Of a stretch of DNA of 50,741 nucleotides, positions 17,669-25,483 are shown one piece after another (the stretch's first letter is position 1; every line of letters starts with the position of its first letter). The DNA lies in the NCBI GenBank assembly GCA_948585895.1, contig CAPBNZ010000002.1:6857-57597 (forward strand), read 5' to 3'. The notes below the pieces were generated by a model. That model saw only the letters and a list, made by a program, of their open reading frames with translations. It did no database searches and was not told the origin of the DNA. The stretch is from an uncultured Clostridia bacterium (GTDB lineage: Bacteria > Bacillota > Clostridia > TANB77 > CAG-508). The translations under genes were made by a program, and so were the position numbers.

Positions 17669-19003
17669 ATGGAATTAGGAAAAGTACCACCACATGATTT
17701 AGAAGCAGAACAAGCAATTATAGGAAGTATGTTAACCGATAAAGATGCTGTTATTTCAAGCATAGAAGTATTAAAAGAAGAAGACTTTTATCGAGAAGAT
17801 AACCGAGCAATATTTTCAGCAATATTGAACTTATATAATCGAGCAGAACCAATTGATATTATTACGGTAAAAGCTGAGCTAGAAGCAATGGGGAAATTTC
17901 AGCAAGTTGGAGGATTAGAATATTTAGCAGAACTTCCAGAAAAAGTTCCTACAACTGCTAATGCAATGAAATATGTAAAAATTGTAGAAGAAAAATCAGT
18001 ATTACGAAATCTAATCAAAACAGCTAATGAAATTATTGAGCTAGGTTATGACCCGACAGAATCGGTTGAAGACATTATGGAAGGGGCAGAAAAAAGAATT
18101 TTTAATATCATGCAAAACAAAAACCAAAAAGGATATGCTGCCATAAAAGATGTATTAGTAGATAGTTTTACACAATTAGAACAATTATACAACAGAAAGC
18201 AACACATCACAGGTGTTCCAACAGGATTTACAGAGCTAGATTATAAAACAGCAGGATTCCATGGTTCTGAATTAATTTTAATTGCAGCAAGACCTGCTAT
18301 GGGAAAATCAGCCTTTGCTTTAAACATTGCAGCTAATGCAGCTGTAAAAGCAAATGTACCAGTTGCCATATTTAGCTTAGAAATGTCAAAAGAGCAAATG
18401 GTAAATAGAATTTTGTGTAGTGAAGCAATGGTAGACAGTAACAAAGTAAGAACTGGAAAATTAGAAGAAAACGATTGGACAAAACTAGCAGGAGCCATTG
18501 GTCCACTATCAGAAGCAGAAATTTATATAGATGATACACCTGGTATTTCAGTTATGGAAATAAGAGCAAAATGCAGGAAATTAAAACTAGAAAAAAACAT
18601 AGGAATGGTGGTAATTGATTACTTGCAATTAGTTCAAGGAAGTAATAAAAGGAATGGAAGTCGTGAACAAGAAATATCAGAAATAAGCCGTTCGCTGAAA
18701 ATACTAGCAAAAGAATTAGAAGTACCAGTAATTGCACTATCACAATTATCAAGAGCAGTAGAACAAAGACCAGATCATAGACCAATGTTATCAGACTTAA
18801 GAGAATCAGGAGCAATTGAGCAAGATGCAGACCTTGTAATGTTCTTATATAGAGACGATTACTATAACCAAGACAGTGAAAAAAAAGACATAGCAGAAGT
18901 CATATTAGCAAAACACAGAGGAGGTTCAACAGGAACAGTAGAATTATTATGGTTAGGAAGTTACACAAAATTCGTTAACTTAGAAAGAAGATTTGATGAT
19001 TAA
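17669..19003 (+). CDS. dnaB: Replicative DNA helicase DnaB
   Basis: 444 residues, full length. The N-terminal domain starts VPPHDLEAEQAIIGSML, and the linker helix lies near 150-180. The RecA-like domain carries Walker A ARPAMGKSAF (about 208-217), EMSKEQMVNRILC (about 236-248), Walker B MVVIDYLQL (about 312-320), ISRSLKILAKELEVPVIALS and the arginine-finger block LAKHRGGSTGTVEL near the end. It forms the ring helicase that unwinds DNA ahead of the fork. The gene starts 36 bases after rplI with RBS GGAGGG. A REP-like element begins 3 bases after the stop. Confidence 0.98.
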   Translation: MELGKVPPHDLEAEQAIIGSMLTDKDAVISSIEVLKEEDFYREDNRAIFSAILNLYNRAEPIDIITVKAELEAMGKFQQVGGLEYLAELPEKVPTTANAMKYVKIVEEKSVLRNLIKTANEIIELGYDPTESVEDIMEGAEKRIFNIMQNKNQKGYAAIKDVLVDSFTQLEQLYNRKQHITGVPTGFTELDYKTAGFHGSELILIAARPAMGKSAFALNIAANAAVKANVPVAIFSLEMSKEQMVNRILCSEAMVDSNKVRTGKLEENDWTKLAGAIGPLSEAEIYIDDTPGISVMEIRAKCRKLKLEKNIGMVVIDYLQLVQGSNKRNGSREQEISEISRSLKILAKELEVPVIALSQLSRAVEQRPDHRPMLSDLRESGAIEQDADLVMFLYRDDYYNQDSEKKDIAEVILAKHRGGSTGTVELLWLGSYTKFVNLERRFDD

Positions 19004-19005
19004 TA

Positions 19006-19037
19006 GTCACCACTGGTTCCGGGTTTAAATGGTGACA
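19006..19037 (+). repeat. REP-like element, copy 2 (behind dnaB)
   Basis: GTCACCA (19006-19012) and TGGTGAC (19030-19036) form a 7-bp stem around CTGGTTCCGGGTTTAAA. A decayed second unit (TTAGTTTCAGATTTAAATGG) follows at 19048-19067. It lies about 130 bases before a RAYT transposase gene, the expected place for the cognate palindromic element of that family. Confidence 0.75.
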
Positions 19038-19169
19038 ATAGTCTCATTAGTTTCAGATTTAAATGGAGATATTAATAATAAGTAATTTTAAAATAAAATG
19101 ATTGGTAAAAAAAGGGGTAATTATCATTTGTATTTGGGGATAAAATGGAAAGAGAAAGAAAGGTGAAAT

Positions 19170-19955
19170 ATGGCAAGAATCCGCAAAGAAAATATGAATA
19201 CTTCCTTTTTTCATACTATGGTTCAAGGAATTAACAAAGAATATATTTTTGAGTCTATAAAAGATAGAAATCAATATTTAAAAATAATGAAAGAGACAAG
19301 AGAAAAAATAGACATTACTATTTTGGCTTATTGTATTATGAGCAATCATGCACATATATTATTTTATGAACAAAACAAAGAAAATTTGACGAAATATATG
19401 CACAGAATAAACTTATTATATGCTAAATATTATAATAAAAAATATGATAGAGTGGGTTATGTTTTCCGCGATAGATATAAGACACAGCCAATATATAGCG
19501 AAAAATACCTATATATGTGTGTAAAATATATACACAATAATCCAATAAAAGCGAATATATGTAAGGAGGCAAATGAATATAGATATTCAAGTTGCCATCA
19601 TAATATTTTTTATAGGGATACAGAATTGGAAAGAAATATTAAAAATAACATGTATGTACAACAAACGAAACGAGAGGAAGAGCAAAATTTTATATTAATG
19701 GAAGAAGACTTTAACAAAGAAGAAATATGCAATCAAATAATAAAAGAAATTGCAATGGAAAATCATATAACAAAAGAAGAAATTTGTCAGAGCAATGAAC
19801 GAATAGGTCTGCTTATTAAAAAGTTAAAAATTCAAAATAATATATCCTATCGAATGTTAGAAAGCGTATTAGGAATTAACCGTAAGAAGCTAAAAAGGAT
19901 TGAGCAAGAACAAATAGAAGGAAAAACAGATGCAGAAAGGTTAGAAAATGAATAA
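19170..19955 (+). CDS. REP-associated tyrosine transposase (RAYT, Y1_Tnp/IS200-like)
   Basis: 261 residues. The Y1 transposase core includes VQGINKEYIFE near the start, the HUH metal motif SNHAHILF (about 56-63), and YVFRDRYKTQPI (about 97-108) carrying the candidate nucleophilic Tyr, followed by YIHNNPIKA. The C-terminal third (about 175-250) has a helix-turn-helix-like stretch (SNERIGLLIKKLK...YRMLESVLGINRKKLKRI), a DnaA-C-like addition common in RAYT proteins. These enzymes are single-copy, domesticated relatives of IS200/IS605 that act on short palindromic repeats. Such repeats occur at 14793, 19006 and 20128. The gene ends 8 bases inside tilS, so the two are translationally coupled. Confidence 0.9.
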   Translation: MARIRKENMNTSFFHTMVQGINKEYIFESIKDRNQYLKIMKETREKIDITILAYCIMSNHAHILFYEQNKENLTKYMHRINLLYAKYYNKKYDRVGYVFRDRYKTQPIYSEKYLYMCVKYIHNNPIKANICKEANEYRYSSCHHNIFYRDTELERNIKNNMYVQQTKREEEQNFILMEEDFNKEEICNQIIKEIAMENHITKEEICQSNERIGLLIKKLKIQNNISYRMLESVLGINRKKLKRIEQEQIEGKTDAERLENE

Positions 19956-21006
19956 AAGAAAAAATGAAAAAGAAAAGTTAGAAAATAAAATAATAGAAAC
20001 CATAAAAAAGTATGATTTAATAAAAAGTGGAGAAAAGGTAGTTATAGGGGTTTCAGGAGGACCAGATTCCATATGTCTATTAGATAACTTAAATAGAATT
20101 AGAAAAAAGAATCCATTAAGTCGAAAATATCACCAAACAAACCTGGAACCAGTGGAGACGAATTTTGAAATTGTAGTTGCACATATCAATCATATGATTC
20201 GAGAAGAAGCCAAACAAGATGAGCAATATGTGAAAGAATATTGTAAAAAAAATGATATTGAATTTTATGCAAAAAGTATAGATGTCCAGAAAATGGCACA
20301 TACTAATAAAATAGGAACAGAAGAAGCAGGAAGAATAGCAAGGTACCAATTCTTTGATGAAATCTTGCACAAAACCGAAGCAAATAAAATAGCAGTGGCA
20401 CATAACAAAAACGATAAAATAGAGACTATTTTAATGAATACATTAAGAGGTAGCGGAATGGAAGGATTAAGAGGAATCGAACCAAAAAGAGGAAAGATTA
20501 TAAGACCTTTAATTGAATGTGAAAGAACACAAATAGAAACATACTGTGAAGAAAGGCAGTTAAACCCAAGAATTGATAAAACAAATTTTGAAAATATTTA
20601 TAATAGAAATAAAATTAGGAATGTTGTTATTCCGTATATTCAAGAGGAATTTAATCCTAATATTATCACAACAATAGATAGATTATCAGATATTATAACC
20701 CTAGAAAATGAATATATGGAGAAACAAACACAAAACATATATCAGAAGTTAGTAATAGAAGAAAAAGAAAAAGAAATCATAATCAATTTAAAAAGCTTTA
20801 ATTCACAAGAAATAGTAATAAAATCAAGGTTAGTAAGATATATTATAAAAAGGTTATTAGCGAGTAATACAAGTATTGAAAAGATACATATAGAGGATAT
20901 AATAAAATTATGCAACAACAATATAGGAAATAAATATCTAACACCAAACAAAAATATGAAGGTTTTAGTCAGAAATCACAAAATTTATTTTATAAGTCAA
21001 AGATAA
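19948..21006 (+). CDS. tilS: tRNA(Ile)-lysidine synthetase TilS
   Basis: 352 residues, a short form lacking most of the C-terminal domain. It uses ATP to attach lysine to C34 of tRNA-Ile(CAU). The PP-loop VIGVSGGPDS is at about 33-42, then VVAHINHMIRE (about 76-86), EEAGRIARYQFF and the substrate-site IAVAHNKNDKIETILMN, where the more usual HHxxDQ is replaced by HNKNDK. Between GGPDS and AHINH there are about 36 residues, against about 19 in the Bacillus protein. The extra segment (about residues 60-72, KYHQTNLEPVET) is encoded by a REP-like element. The start overlaps the RAYT gene end by 8 bases. Confidence 0.93.
   Translation: MNKRKNEKEKLENKIIETIKKYDLIKSGEKVVIGVSGGPDSICLLDNLNRIRKKNPLSRKYHQTNLEPVETNFEIVVAHINHMIREEAKQDEQYVKEYCKKNDIEFYAKSIDVQKMAHTNKIGTEEAGRIARYQFFDEILHKTEANKIAVAHNKNDKIETILMNTLRGSGMEGLRGIEPKRGKIIRPLIECERTQIETYCEERQLNPRIDKTNFENIYNRNKIRNVVIPYIQEEFNPNIITTIDRLSDIITLENEYMEKQTQNIYQKLVIEEKEKEIIINLKSFNSQEIVIKSRLVRYIIKRLLASNTSIEKIHIEDIIKLCNNNIGNKYLTPNKNMKVLVRNHKIYFISQR
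20128..20161 (-). repeat. REP-like element, copy 3, inside the tilS coding sequence
   Basis: On the minus strand it reads GTCTCCACTGGTTCCAGG followed by TTTGTTTGGTGATA. It matches the copy at 19006 at about 25 of 31 positions, including CCACTGGTTCC and TGGTGA. It is read through in frame by tilS. Confidence 0.72.
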
Positions 21007-21066
21007 ATAGCCGTAACAAATTATAAAAAGGTGAACGTTTGTAATAAAAAAGTCATAAAAAAAATA

Positions 21067-21095
21067 TTTACAAACCAACAATTATATGTTATAAA
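21067..21095 (+). promoter_or_regulatory. Promoter for ftsH
   Basis: TTTACA, 17-base spacer, TATAAA. The leader that follows contains TGTCCC (21119-21124) / GGGACA (21162-21167), and inside it GGACA (21130) / TGTCC (21137), ending directly at the ribosome site. Confidence 0.55.
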
Positions 21096-21181
21096 ATCAA
21101 TGGAAAAAACAAAGCATATGTCCCAAAGTGGACAAATGTCCATTTAGAAACATTCCCAATGGGGACAAAGGAGGAATTATT

Positions 21182-22990
21182 TTGAAGAACGGAATTAAAA
21201 CATTAGCCATGTGGTTAATTATAGGAATTATTTTTATAGTAGTATTGTCATCTATAGTAGAAAATAGTGATGCTAAATTAAAATACTCAGAATTAATTGG
21301 AGATATTAATAGTGGGAAAGTAGAAGCCATACAAATTGAATCAGATGGAAAAATGGCAACTGTTACCCTAAAAGATGATAAAATTAAAAAAGAAGTAAAT
21401 ATACCAGACTTAGAAAGCTTTATGTCATACACAGAAGATTTTCTAAAAGAAGGAGCTTTTACTTTAGAAGAGAAATCTCAATCTATCTTTATTACCATTC
21501 TTAGTCTACTTACTCCATTTGGACTATTAATCATATTCTTTATTTTCTGGTTCTTTATGATGGGAGGAGCAGGTCAAGGTGGAGCAGGAAATAAAACTAT
21601 GACATTTGGAAAAAGCAAAGCAAGAATGATGACACCTGCCGAGAAAAATAAAATTACATTTGAAGATGTAGCAGGAGTAGATGAAGAAAAAGAAGAATTA
21701 GAAGAAATCGTGCAATTTTTAAAAAATCCAAAGAAATTTACAGATATGGGGGCAAGAATACCAAAAGGAGTTTTATTAGTAGGACAGCCAGGTACAGGTA
21801 AAACCTTATTAGCTAAAGCAGTAGCAGGAGAAGCAGGAGTACCATTCTTTATTATAAGTGGATCAGACTTTGTTGAAATGTTTGTTGGTGTAGGAGCTTC
21901 AAGAGTTAGAGACTTATTTGATCAAGCTAAGAAAAATGCACCATGTATTATATTTATTGATGAAATTGATGCAGTAGGACGCCAAAGAGGTGCAGGACTT
22001 GGTGGAGGACATGATGAAAGAGAACAAACATTAAACCAATTATTAGTAGAAATGGATGGATTCGCAGAAAACGAAGGTGTTATTGTACTTGCAGCAACCA
22101 ATAGACCAGACGTATTAGACAAAGCTTTACTTAGAGCAGGAAGATTTGACAGACAAATAGTAGTTGGTTTACCAGATGTCAAAGCAAGAGAACAAATCTT
22201 AGAAGTACATTCTAGGAAAAAACGTTTTGCAGAAGATGTAGACTTAAAAGTAATTGCTAAAAATACATCAGGATTTGCTGGGGCAGACTTAGAAAACATT
22301 CTAAACGAAGCAGCTTTATTAGCTGCTAGAAGAAACTTAAGTGAAATAGGAATGAAAGAAATTGAAGATGCTATGGTAAAAGTAACCATGGGACCAGAAA
22401 AGAAAACAAAAGTAAGAAGTGAAAAAGAAAATAAATTAGTAGCTTATCATGAAGCAGGTCATGCAGTAGTAAGCCATTACTTAGAAACACAAGACCCAGT
22501 GCATCAAATATCAATTGTGCCAAGAGGTATGGCAGGAGGATATACTATGTATCGTCCAACAGAAGACAAATCTTTCATGTCAAAAACAGAAATGGAAGAA
22601 AATATTGTATCACTACTTGGGGGAAGAGTAGCAGAAGCTTTAATTTTAAATGACATTTCTACAGGAGCAAGTAATGATATTGAAAGAGCAACAAAGATTG
22701 CAAGAAGTATGGTAACCAAATATGGAATGAGCGAAAAAATTGGGGCATTAATGTTAGGCTCTAATCAAGAAGAAGTATTCCTTGGAAGAGATTTTGCACA
22801 AGCAAAAGAATATTCAGAAGAAACAGCAGCAGTAATAGACGAAGAAACAAAAAGAATTGTAGATACAGGATATAACAGAGCAAAACAAATTTTATCAGAC
22901 AATATAGATAAATTGCATCAAGTGGCAGGAATCTTATTAGAAAAGGAAAAAATCGAAGCAGACGAATTCGAGGCAATATTTGGAGAATAG
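21182..22990 (+). CDS. ftsH: ATP-dependent zinc metalloprotease FtsH
   Basis: 602 residues from the TTG at 21182, which follows AAAGGAGG at proper spacing; the upstream in-frame GTG at 21128 lies in a hairpin and adds 18 unrelated residues. Two membrane helices (about 6-27 and 103-130) flank a small external domain. The AAA module has GQPGTGKT (about 201-208), FIDEIDAVGRQRG (about 258-270) and the SRH stretch ATNRPDVLDKALLRAGRFDR. The protease domain has the zinc motif HEAGH (about 423-427) and TGASNDIERAT. It degrades membrane and regulatory proteins. A J-domain protein gene follows after 6 bases. Confidence 0.98.
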   Translation: MKNGIKTLAMWLIIGIIFIVVLSSIVENSDAKLKYSELIGDINSGKVEAIQIESDGKMATVTLKDDKIKKEVNIPDLESFMSYTEDFLKEGAFTLEEKSQSIFITILSLLTPFGLLIIFFIFWFFMMGGAGQGGAGNKTMTFGKSKARMMTPAEKNKITFEDVAGVDEEKEELEEIVQFLKNPKKFTDMGARIPKGVLLVGQPGTGKTLLAKAVAGEAGVPFFIISGSDFVEMFVGVGASRVRDLFDQAKKNAPCIIFIDEIDAVGRQRGAGLGGGHDEREQTLNQLLVEMDGFAENEGVIVLAATNRPDVLDKALLRAGRFDRQIVVGLPDVKAREQILEVHSRKKRFAEDVDLKVIAKNTSGFAGADLENILNEAALLAARRNLSEIGMKEIEDAMVKVTMGPEKKTKVRSEKENKLVAYHEAGHAVVSHYLETQDPVHQISIVPRGMAGGYTMYRPTEDKSFMSKTEMEENIVSLLGGRVAEALILNDISTGASNDIERATKIARSMVTKYGMSEKIGALMLGSNQEEVFLGRDFAQAKEYSEETAAVIDEETKRIVDTGYNRAKQILSDNIDKLHQVAGILLEKEKIEADEFEAIFGE

Positions 22991-22996
22991 GAAAAT

Positions 22997-23530
22997 ATGA
23001 AGAATTATTATGAGATATTAGAAGTAAATAACAAAGCTTCACAAGAAGTAATTGAAAAAGCATATAAAGTATTAGTAAAAAAATATCACCCAGATTTATA
23101 TACCAATCAGATAAACCCAGAAGCCAATAAAAAAATAAAAGAGATTAATGAAGCATATGAAGTACTTTCTAACCACTTTTTAAGAGAACAATACAATCTT
23201 GAATTGCAAAAAGAAGAAAATAGAGTAAAGCAAGAAATAAGGCAGAAAAGAGTTCAAAAGCCCAAAGAAGTAAAACAAGCTAATGATAATAACAAAAAAT
23301 ATAAAGTTGGCACTCTTTCTGGAATTATTGAACTAATAAAAGAATTATATAAAAACAAGCCAAAAAGAGAAGAAATAAAAGAGCTTACCAAAAAAGATTT
23401 CATAGCAGTAATATTAACAATTATAGTTCTTATCATAATTGGAATTATTTTATGGTTTATACCATTTACAAATGGATGGATGAGAGAACTTCTATTTGAA
23501 AATCCATTATTTAGTTGGATAAGTAAATAA
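22997..23530 (+). CDS. Membrane-anchored J-domain protein (DnaJ-like)
   Basis: 177 residues. The N-terminal J-domain is complete: NYYEILEVNNKASQEVIEKA, the HPD signature in KKYHPDLY (about 29-36), INEAYEVLSN. No Gly/Phe region and no zinc-finger domain follow, so this is not DnaJ itself but a type III co-chaperone. A Lys-rich linker (about 75-135) precedes one hydrophobic segment (FIAVILTIIVLIIIGIILWF, about 135-154), placing it at the membrane next to FtsH. It starts 6 bases after ftsH and is presumably co-transcribed, which suggests Hsp70 recruitment to membrane protein quality control (inference). A terminator follows. Confidence 0.85.
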   Translation: MKNYYEILEVNNKASQEVIEKAYKVLVKKYHPDLYTNQINPEANKKIKEINEAYEVLSNHFLREQYNLELQKEENRVKQEIRQKRVQKPKEVKQANDNNKKYKVGTLSGIIELIKELYKNKPKREEIKELTKKDFIAVILTIIVLIIIGIILWFIPFTNGWMRELLFENPLFSWISK

Positions 23531-23577
23531 CACATGTGTTTTTCCTCAAAACAATTTAATTATGAATACTAAAAAAT

Positions 23578-23626
23578 GAAACCGCAAAAATCCTATTCTT
23601 CAGGTATTGTTGCGGTTTCTTTTTTA
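23578..23626 (+). terminator. Intrinsic terminator of the ftsH unit
   Basis: GAAACCGCAA and TTGCGGTTTC enclose a 22-base loop, then TTTTTT. Confidence 0.9.
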
Positions 23627-23722
23627 GCATTTGTTTGTTGGAATAAGAGGTATCAAACAACTTGAAAAAAGTAACATTTTAAATCATTACAAAAAGAAGC
23701 AGTATTATTTGAATACTAACTA

Positions 23723-23751
23723 TTGACAAGTCCAAACCTTTCATGTATAAT
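23723..23751 (+). promoter_or_regulatory. Promoter for rpsU
   Basis: TTGACA, 17-base spacer, TATAAT: a consensus promoter, 65 bases before the start codon. Confidence 0.9.
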
Positions 23752-23816
23752 AAATAACGTTAAAAGGGTTATCCCACATACAGTCTTTGTATGGACCGGA
23801 AGGAGGGGAAAATAAA

Positions 23817-23987
23817 ATGTCAGAGATAAAAGTTAATAATGGTAATATAGAAGATGCCTTAAAAAGATTTAAAAGACAATGTGCAAGAAATGGAGTCATT
23901 CAAGAAGTACGTAAAAGGGAGCATTATGAAAAACCTAGTGTAAAGAGAAAGAAAAAATCAGAGGCAGCAAGAAAAAGAAAATTTTAA
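23817..23987 (+). CDS. rpsU: Ribosomal protein bS21
   Basis: 56 residues, usual length. The start at 23817 (MSEIKVNNG) follows GGAAGGAGGGG; an in-frame TTG upstream lies within a CATAC...GTATG hairpin and before the RBS. Signature: ALKRFKRQCARNGVIQEVRKREHYEKPSVKR..., read in pieces over residues 13-45, with the basic Lys/Arg-rich end. It binds the small subunit near the 16S 3' end and assists initiation. It has its own strong promoter and terminators on both sides. Confidence 0.97.
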   Translation: MSEIKVNNGNIEDALKRFKRQCARNGVIQEVRKREHYEKPSVKRKKKSEAARKRKF

Positions 23988-23994
23988 AAAGTGG

Positions 23995-24038
23995 ATTGGA
24001 AGTTAAGGGTGAAAGATTACTTAAGGCTTCCAATTTTT
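23995..24038 (+). terminator. Intrinsic terminator after rpsU
   Basis: ATTGGAAG and CTTCCAAT stem, with an inner AAG/CTT pairing, followed by TTTTTG. It begins 7 bases after the rpsU stop. Confidence 0.9.
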
Positions 24039-24148
24039 GTTTACAACAATGAGAACAAAAGGAAAAAATTAGAAATTAGTAAAATACAAACGATGTTAAA
24101 GTATAATAAAGTAAAAATGTAGTATACTAAATCAAAGGAGGAAAAGAG

Positions 24149-25417
24149 ATGGAATACAAACAAACAGAATTAAAAAAGGGAATTAATTTCCACACCATTC
24201 ATACTGATAAATTCAAAACAAACTTAATTGCTATATTTTTAACAACAGCATTAAATCGAGAAAATGTAACGAAAAACGCAGTAATATCAGCCCTTTTAAG
24301 AAGAGGTTCAAAAACAATGCCTTCACAAGAAGAAATCAGTAAAGAAATGGAAGAAATGTATGGTGCAAGTTTCGATTGTGGACTAGACAAAACGGGAGAC
24401 AATCAAGTTTTAAAATTTTATATAGAAACAATAAATGATAACTTTTTGCCACAAAAAGGAGAAGATATATTAGAAACATCCATTGAAAAACTATTAGAAA
24501 TTGTATTAGATCCTTATATAGAAGAAGGATTTAAAACAGAATATGTAGAACAGGAGAAAAACAATATTAGACAAAGAATTGAGGGGAAAATTGACAACAA
24601 AGCCAAATATGCAATGGATCGTTGCATAGAAGAAATGTATAAAGACCAACCATTTGGGTTATACCGATTTGGCTATTTAGAAGATTTAGACAAGATGGAT
24701 GGCAAAAATCTTTATAACTATTATCAAGAATTAATAAATACCTGTAAAATTGATATATTTGTATCAGGAATTATAAAAGATGATATGAATCAAATCGTTA
24801 AAAATAATGACAATATAAAAAAATTAAAAGAAAGAACACCAAATTATAAAATTCCAAAAGAGTTAAATAAAAACCTGATGGAAAAAGAAAAAGTAGTAAC
24901 TGAATCCATGGAAGTAACACAAGGAAAACTAATATTAGGATTAGATGTCCACTTAGAAAAAGAAGATTTAAGATATGACACATTAATTTATAATAGTATC
25001 TTAGGAGGTAGTGCCAACTCTAAAATGTTCCAGAATGTTAGAGAAAAGGCACATTTAGCATATGTAGCAAGTTCGAGTTATTTAAGATATAAAAATAATA
25101 TATTTGTAAATTGTGGAATTGAAATAGCAAACTATGAAAAAGCATTAGCATTAATCAAACAACAAATAGAGGACATGAAAAAAGGTGAATTTACAGAAGA
25201 AGAAATTGAAAATGCTAAAAAAGGAATTATAGCTACCATAAAAACTATAGAAGATGAGCAAGATACAGGAATCACCTATTATTTTGGGCAAGAATTATCA
25301 CAAAATAATATTTCAATAGAAGAATATATGGAAAAGATTGAAAAAGTCACAAAAGATGATGTCATTCACATAGCAGAAAATATAGCAATTCATACAATTT
25401 ATTTCCTAAAAAATTAA
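24149..25417 (+). CDS. M16 family peptidase-like protein, non-catalytic partner (YmfF-like)
   Basis: 422 residues with the two-domain M16 layout. The N-terminal half has LLRRGSKTMPSQEEISKEMEEMYGASFDCG, read in pieces, but no HxxEH zinc motif where the active members have it. The C-terminal half has the typical ILGGSANSKMFQNVREKAHLAY block (about 283-305). It is followed after 66 bases by the catalytic partner, matching the paired ymfF-ymfH arrangement of Bacillota. In such pairs one subunit supplies the active site and the other shapes the chamber. Role likely in peptide processing; substrate unknown. Confidence 0.88.
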   Translation: MEYKQTELKKGINFHTIHTDKFKTNLIAIFLTTALNRENVTKNAVISALLRRGSKTMPSQEEISKEMEEMYGASFDCGLDKTGDNQVLKFYIETINDNFLPQKGEDILETSIEKLLEIVLDPYIEEGFKTEYVEQEKNNIRQRIEGKIDNKAKYAMDRCIEEMYKDQPFGLYRFGYLEDLDKMDGKNLYNYYQELINTCKIDIFVSGIIKDDMNQIVKNNDNIKKLKERTPNYKIPKELNKNLMEKEKVVTESMEVTQGKLILGLDVHLEKEDLRYDTLIYNSILGGSANSKMFQNVREKAHLAYVASSSYLRYKNNIFVNCGIEIANYEKALALIKQQIEDMKKGEFTEEEIENAKKGIIATIKTIEDEQDTGITYYFGQELSQNNISIEEYMEKIEKVTKDDVIHIAENIAIHTIYFLKN

Positions 25418-25483
25418 AAACTTAGGTAAAGGCGGAAGAATATAGAAACTTTACATTAAAATAATATTTAAAGGAGGAGAAAA

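Noticed and set aside
20450..20456. Other CGGA strings such as AGCGGA in tilS and GACGGA in rpoB as frameshift sites
   Set aside because: There the C is the last base of an AGC, GAC, AAC, GGC, CAC or ACG-type codon, not the first base of an in-frame CGG, and the protein reads normally.
23801..23812. CCGGAAGGAGG before rpsU as a fifth CGGA site
   Set aside because: It lies outside the coding sequence, in the ribosome site, so no reading frame is affected.
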